Assembly (NCBI GenBank): GCA_027033555.1
Contig: JALVLE010000336.1
Coordinates: 1 to 8,134 of the forward strand
Direction: 5' to 3'
Source of the DNA: Caldifarciminota bacterium
GTDB lineage: Bacteria > Hydrothermota > Hydrothermia > UBA1063 > CAJXJZ01
Length of the DNA: 8,134 bases
Below, one piece after another: positions 6,133-8,134 of the stretch (its first letter is position 1; the number at the start of each line of letters is the position of its first letter). Position numbers and translations under genes: made by a program. The notes below the pieces were generated by a model. It did no database searches and was not told the origin of the DNA. It saw only the letters and a program-made list of their open reading frames with translations.

Positions 6133-6138
6133 AAGGAG
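6133..6138 (+). promoter_or_regulatory. Ribosome binding site of the symporter gene
   Basis: AAGGAG, six bases before ATG 6145. It supports that start, after which the first membrane helix begins within a few residues. Confidence 0.8.
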
Positions 6139-6144
6139 CGTAGC

Positions 6145-7578
6145 ATGGGGGCAAGTATTAGTTTAATAGTTACCTTTATACTTTATCTGGTTGCGTTACT
6201 TTTTATTGGGTATCTGGCTGAGAAAAAATTTTCCAAAAGTTATGAAGATTTTGTGGCAGGCGGTAAGAGCTTTGGAGCATGGGTTACAGCTATTTCCTCC
6301 TCTGCTTCTGCTGAAAGCGCGTGGGTGATGCTGGGACTTTCAGGGCTCGGATACGCTAAAGGTATAGCAGCTTACTGGGCAGCTGTAGGATGCATGCTTG
6401 GCTACTTTATAAACGCCATTTTTGTTATGGTCCCGCTTAATCGCATGAGCAGAGAGCTCGGTTCCATAAACCTTGAGGATTTTATTGAGGACAGGGTCAA
6501 AGATCGCTCTCACATGTTAAGAATTATTTCAGCCATCATTATAGTGGTGTTCATGACATCCTACGTGGTGGCGCAGTTTACGGGTTCTGGAAAAACTATG
6601 GCGGGTATGGGGATTACTTCCTATAAGACAGGTGTTATTATAGGAGGAATTATTATTGGTGCCTATGTGGTAATGGGTGGATATGCCTCGGTCTCATGGA
6701 CTGACCTTCTTCAGGGGCTTTTAATGGCGCTTGTTATGCTTGTTTTCCCTGTATATGCTGTTATAAAAGCGGGAGGGCCATCTAATATTCTACATGAGCT
6801 TTCAAAATTGGGGCTTGCCTCACTCGTAAGGGATGCAGGTGGCTCTCTTCTTACAGGGTTTATAATAATGAATCTTGGTATATCTCTTGGCTATCCAGGG
6901 ATGCCCCATGTGGTTATGAGGTATATAACCGCAAAGGATGAAAAGGAGACAAAAAAAGCGGCTATCATCTCCATAATATGGGGATTTGTTGTATTTTTTG
7001 GGTCCACCACTCTGGGTATTGCGGGAAGAGTCCTTCTGCCAAATTTGAAAGATGCAGAACACGTTTTGCCTGCGTTTACGAAGTTTGCCTTGAATCCTGT
7101 GCTTGCAGGGATTGTACTTGCAGCCATTACAGCGGCTATAATGTCAACAGCTGATTCACAGCTGATGTATGCGGCAACCGCACTGATCCATGATTTTTAC
7201 AAAAAAATTACAAGAAAGGAGCTTTCGCAGAGGGAGCTTGTTTTAAACACACGACTTTTAATTGTTGCCCTGACACTTCTTGCTATGATTTTTGCCATTT
7301 TGAACGTGAGAACCATATATTCTTACGTGCTAAATTTTGCCTGGAGCGCCATGGGTGCTTCATTTGGTCCCATTATTCTCCTGGGACTCTATTATCGCAA
7401 TTTCAATAAGTGGGGAGCCCTTGCTTCTTTGATCACCGGCTCGGTGTTTACAGTGGTCTGGAGCAGTCTTGGGCTTTCTGAAAAGGTGGTATATGTGCTT
7501 GTACCTGCCTTTTTTGCAAGTCTTCTTCTTGGAGTTCTGTTCAGCATTTTAACAGGAGGAGAGAAAGATGTACAATAG
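6145..7578 (+). CDS. Sodium:solute symporter (SSS family), PutP-like
   Basis: 477 residues, near the usual length of about 500, with about 13 hydrophobic segments, an inner-membrane carrier of the LeuT fold. It aligns by eye to E. coli PutP along most of its length: DFVAGGKSFGAWVTAISS (35-52), SWTDLLQGLLM (184-194, family signature region), SLGYPGMPHVVMRYITAKD (247-265, PutP GYFGQPHILARFMAAD), LNPVLAGIVLAAITAAIMSTADSQL (316-340) and FAWSAMGASFGPIILLGLYY (398-417). The Na2-site Ser334-Thr335 in MST is kept. At the first core helix PutP has AGASDMSGW with Asp55, which is important for sodium coupling; here the same place reads SASAESAW (53-60), with Ala56 for that Asp and Glu57 next to it. Proline is therefore not a safe substrate call; another amino or organic acid is possible. 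The gene overlaps the USP gene by 11 bases. Confidence 0.92.
   Translation: MGASISLIVTFILYLVALLFIGYLAEKKFSKSYEDFVAGGKSFGAWVTAISSSASAESAWVMLGLSGLGYAKGIAAYWAAVGCMLGYFINAIFVMVPLNRMSRELGSINLEDFIEDRVKDRSHMLRIISAIIIVVFMTSYVVAQFTGSGKTMAGMGITSYKTGVIIGGIIIGAYVVMGGYASVSWTDLLQGLLMALVMLVFPVYAVIKAGGPSNILHELSKLGLASLVRDAGGSLLTGFIIMNLGISLGYPGMPHVVMRYITAKDEKETKKAAIISIIWGFVVFFGSTTLGIAGRVLLPNLKDAEHVLPAFTKFALNPVLAGIVLAAITAAIMSTADSQLMYAATALIHDFYKKITRKELSQRELVLNTRLLIVALTLLAMIFAILNVRTIYSYVLNFAWSAMGASFGPIILLGLYYRNFNKWGALASLITGSVFTVVWSSLGLSEKVVYVLVPAFFASLLLGVLFSILTGGEKDVQ
7554..7560 (+). promoter_or_regulatory. Ribosome binding site of the USP gene
   Basis: AGGAGGA, seven bases before ATG 7568, inside the last codons of the symporter gene. 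It fixes the start of the overlapping USP frame. Confidence 0.85.
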
Positions 7579-8134
7579 TATTCTTGTTCCTGTTGACTTC
7601 TCAGAGGAGTCAATTACAGCTGTGAAAAACAGCATTGGTTTTCTTAAAGAAGGTGGAAAAATCACAGTTTTACACGTTTTCCCCGTTGAACTTGCCTCTT
7701 ATCTTGCATTTTTTCAGGATATGAGCTTTTTTGCTGATGCGTCCAGGATAGAAGCAGGGCTTATAAAACTCAGAGAGGAAGCCGAAGAAAAACTTGCAGA
7801 GATTGTGTCGGAGTATTCTGAAAAGGGCATAAATATAGACGCGGAAATTATTGATGGGAAACCCTATGTAGAAATAATTAAAAAGAGCAAAGATTATGAT
7901 CTTGTTTCCCTTGGCCTCAGGGTTAAAGACTATGGTGTTTCTGTCTCTCCTATGAAGGTGATAAGGAAAGCAGAGAGTGATGTTCTTGTTATGAAAGGCA
8001 CCAGCACCCTGTCTCCGGAGAAGGTTCTGTTCCCAATAGACATCAATTATATAAGCCCACGTATAGTGGAGATGGCGAAGACTTTTAAGGAAAAATACGG
8101 TTCAAAGCTGTATTTTCTTTCGGTTATTGAGCTT
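7568..8134 (+). CDS. Tandem universal stress protein (UspA family), C-terminal part outside the window
   Basis: 189 codons are visible from ATG 7568 and the frame is open at the edge. The first UspA domain covers residues 1-145: MYNSILVPVDFSEES with Asp10, KITVLHVFPV (31-40), a long charged helix (60-85), and DLVSLGLRVKDYG (111-123) to SDVLVMKG (137-144). A second domain starts at about 150 (SPEKVLFPIDIN, then GSKLYFLSVIEL), so this is a two-domain USP of about 280-300 residues when complete. The ATP-binding motif G-x2-G-x9-G-(S/T) is degenerate in the first domain: after G116 the second Gly is V119, and the terminal Gly-Ser/Thr pair is M129-K130. This domain therefore probably does not bind ATP in the MJ0577 manner; the second domain cannot be judged. 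Overlap with the symporter gene and the strong ribosome binding site indicate coupled expression, and USP proteins next to transporters often act as regulators of them. Confidence 0.92.
   Translation, partial: MYNSILVPVDFSEESITAVKNSIGFLKEGGKITVLHVFPVELASYLAFFQDMSFFADASRIEAGLIKLREEAEEKLAEIVSEYSEKGINIDAEIIDGKPYVEIIKKSKDYDLVSLGLRVKDYGVSVSPMKVIRKAESDVLVMKGTSTLSPEKVLFPIDINYISPRIVEMAKTFKEKYGSKLYFLSVIEL

Overview
The window is ordinary chromosomal DNA from an AT-rich bacterium (GC near 40% by eye, many ATA, AGA and AGG codons). Two genes carry signal peptides and one looks like an outer-membrane beta-barrel, so the cell probably has a Gram-negative type envelope. The combination (PorV/FadL-like barrel, large GGDEF-ATPase-TPR protein, TrpS with a charged helical insertion) resembles poorly cultured, often thermophilic candidate phyla such as WOR-3 or Hydrothermae. 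That placement is a guess and no sequence here proves it. I see no phage, transposon, CRISPR, tRNA or rRNA.

Layout. Left block, minus strand: a putative outer-membrane barrel gene (737-1624), then 17 bases later trpS (1-719), whose C-terminal part lies outside the window. The block diverges from a small secreted-protein gene on the plus strand (1708-2328). That gene has a near-consensus sigma-70 promoter, a strong ribosome binding site and a perfect 17-bp stem terminator. Middle block, plus strand: a 1093-residue cytoplasmic protein with a complete diguanylate cyclase (GGDEF) domain, a STAND/AAA_16-type ATPase module and a long TPR array (2439-5720). It is translationally coupled through ATGA to a small four-helix membrane protein of the YvlD/Phage_holin_4_2 family (5717-6073). 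Right block, plus strand: a PutP-like sodium:solute symporter (6145-7578) with its own sigma-70 promoter, overlapping by 11 bases a tandem universal-stress-protein gene (7568 to the window end).

How they may work together. The most notable element is the GGDEF-ATPase-TPR protein. It has every residue expected for c-di-GMP synthesis and feedback inhibition, but instead of the usual membrane or PAS/GAF sensor it carries a nucleotide switch and TPR superhelix of the kind that senses peptides or protein partners. The coupled membrane protein is a candidate partner or simply an operon neighbour. The symporter and USP genes form a second transcription unit that may also receive read-through from the middle block, because I see no terminator between them. 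There is no gene-free stretch longer than about 120 bases.
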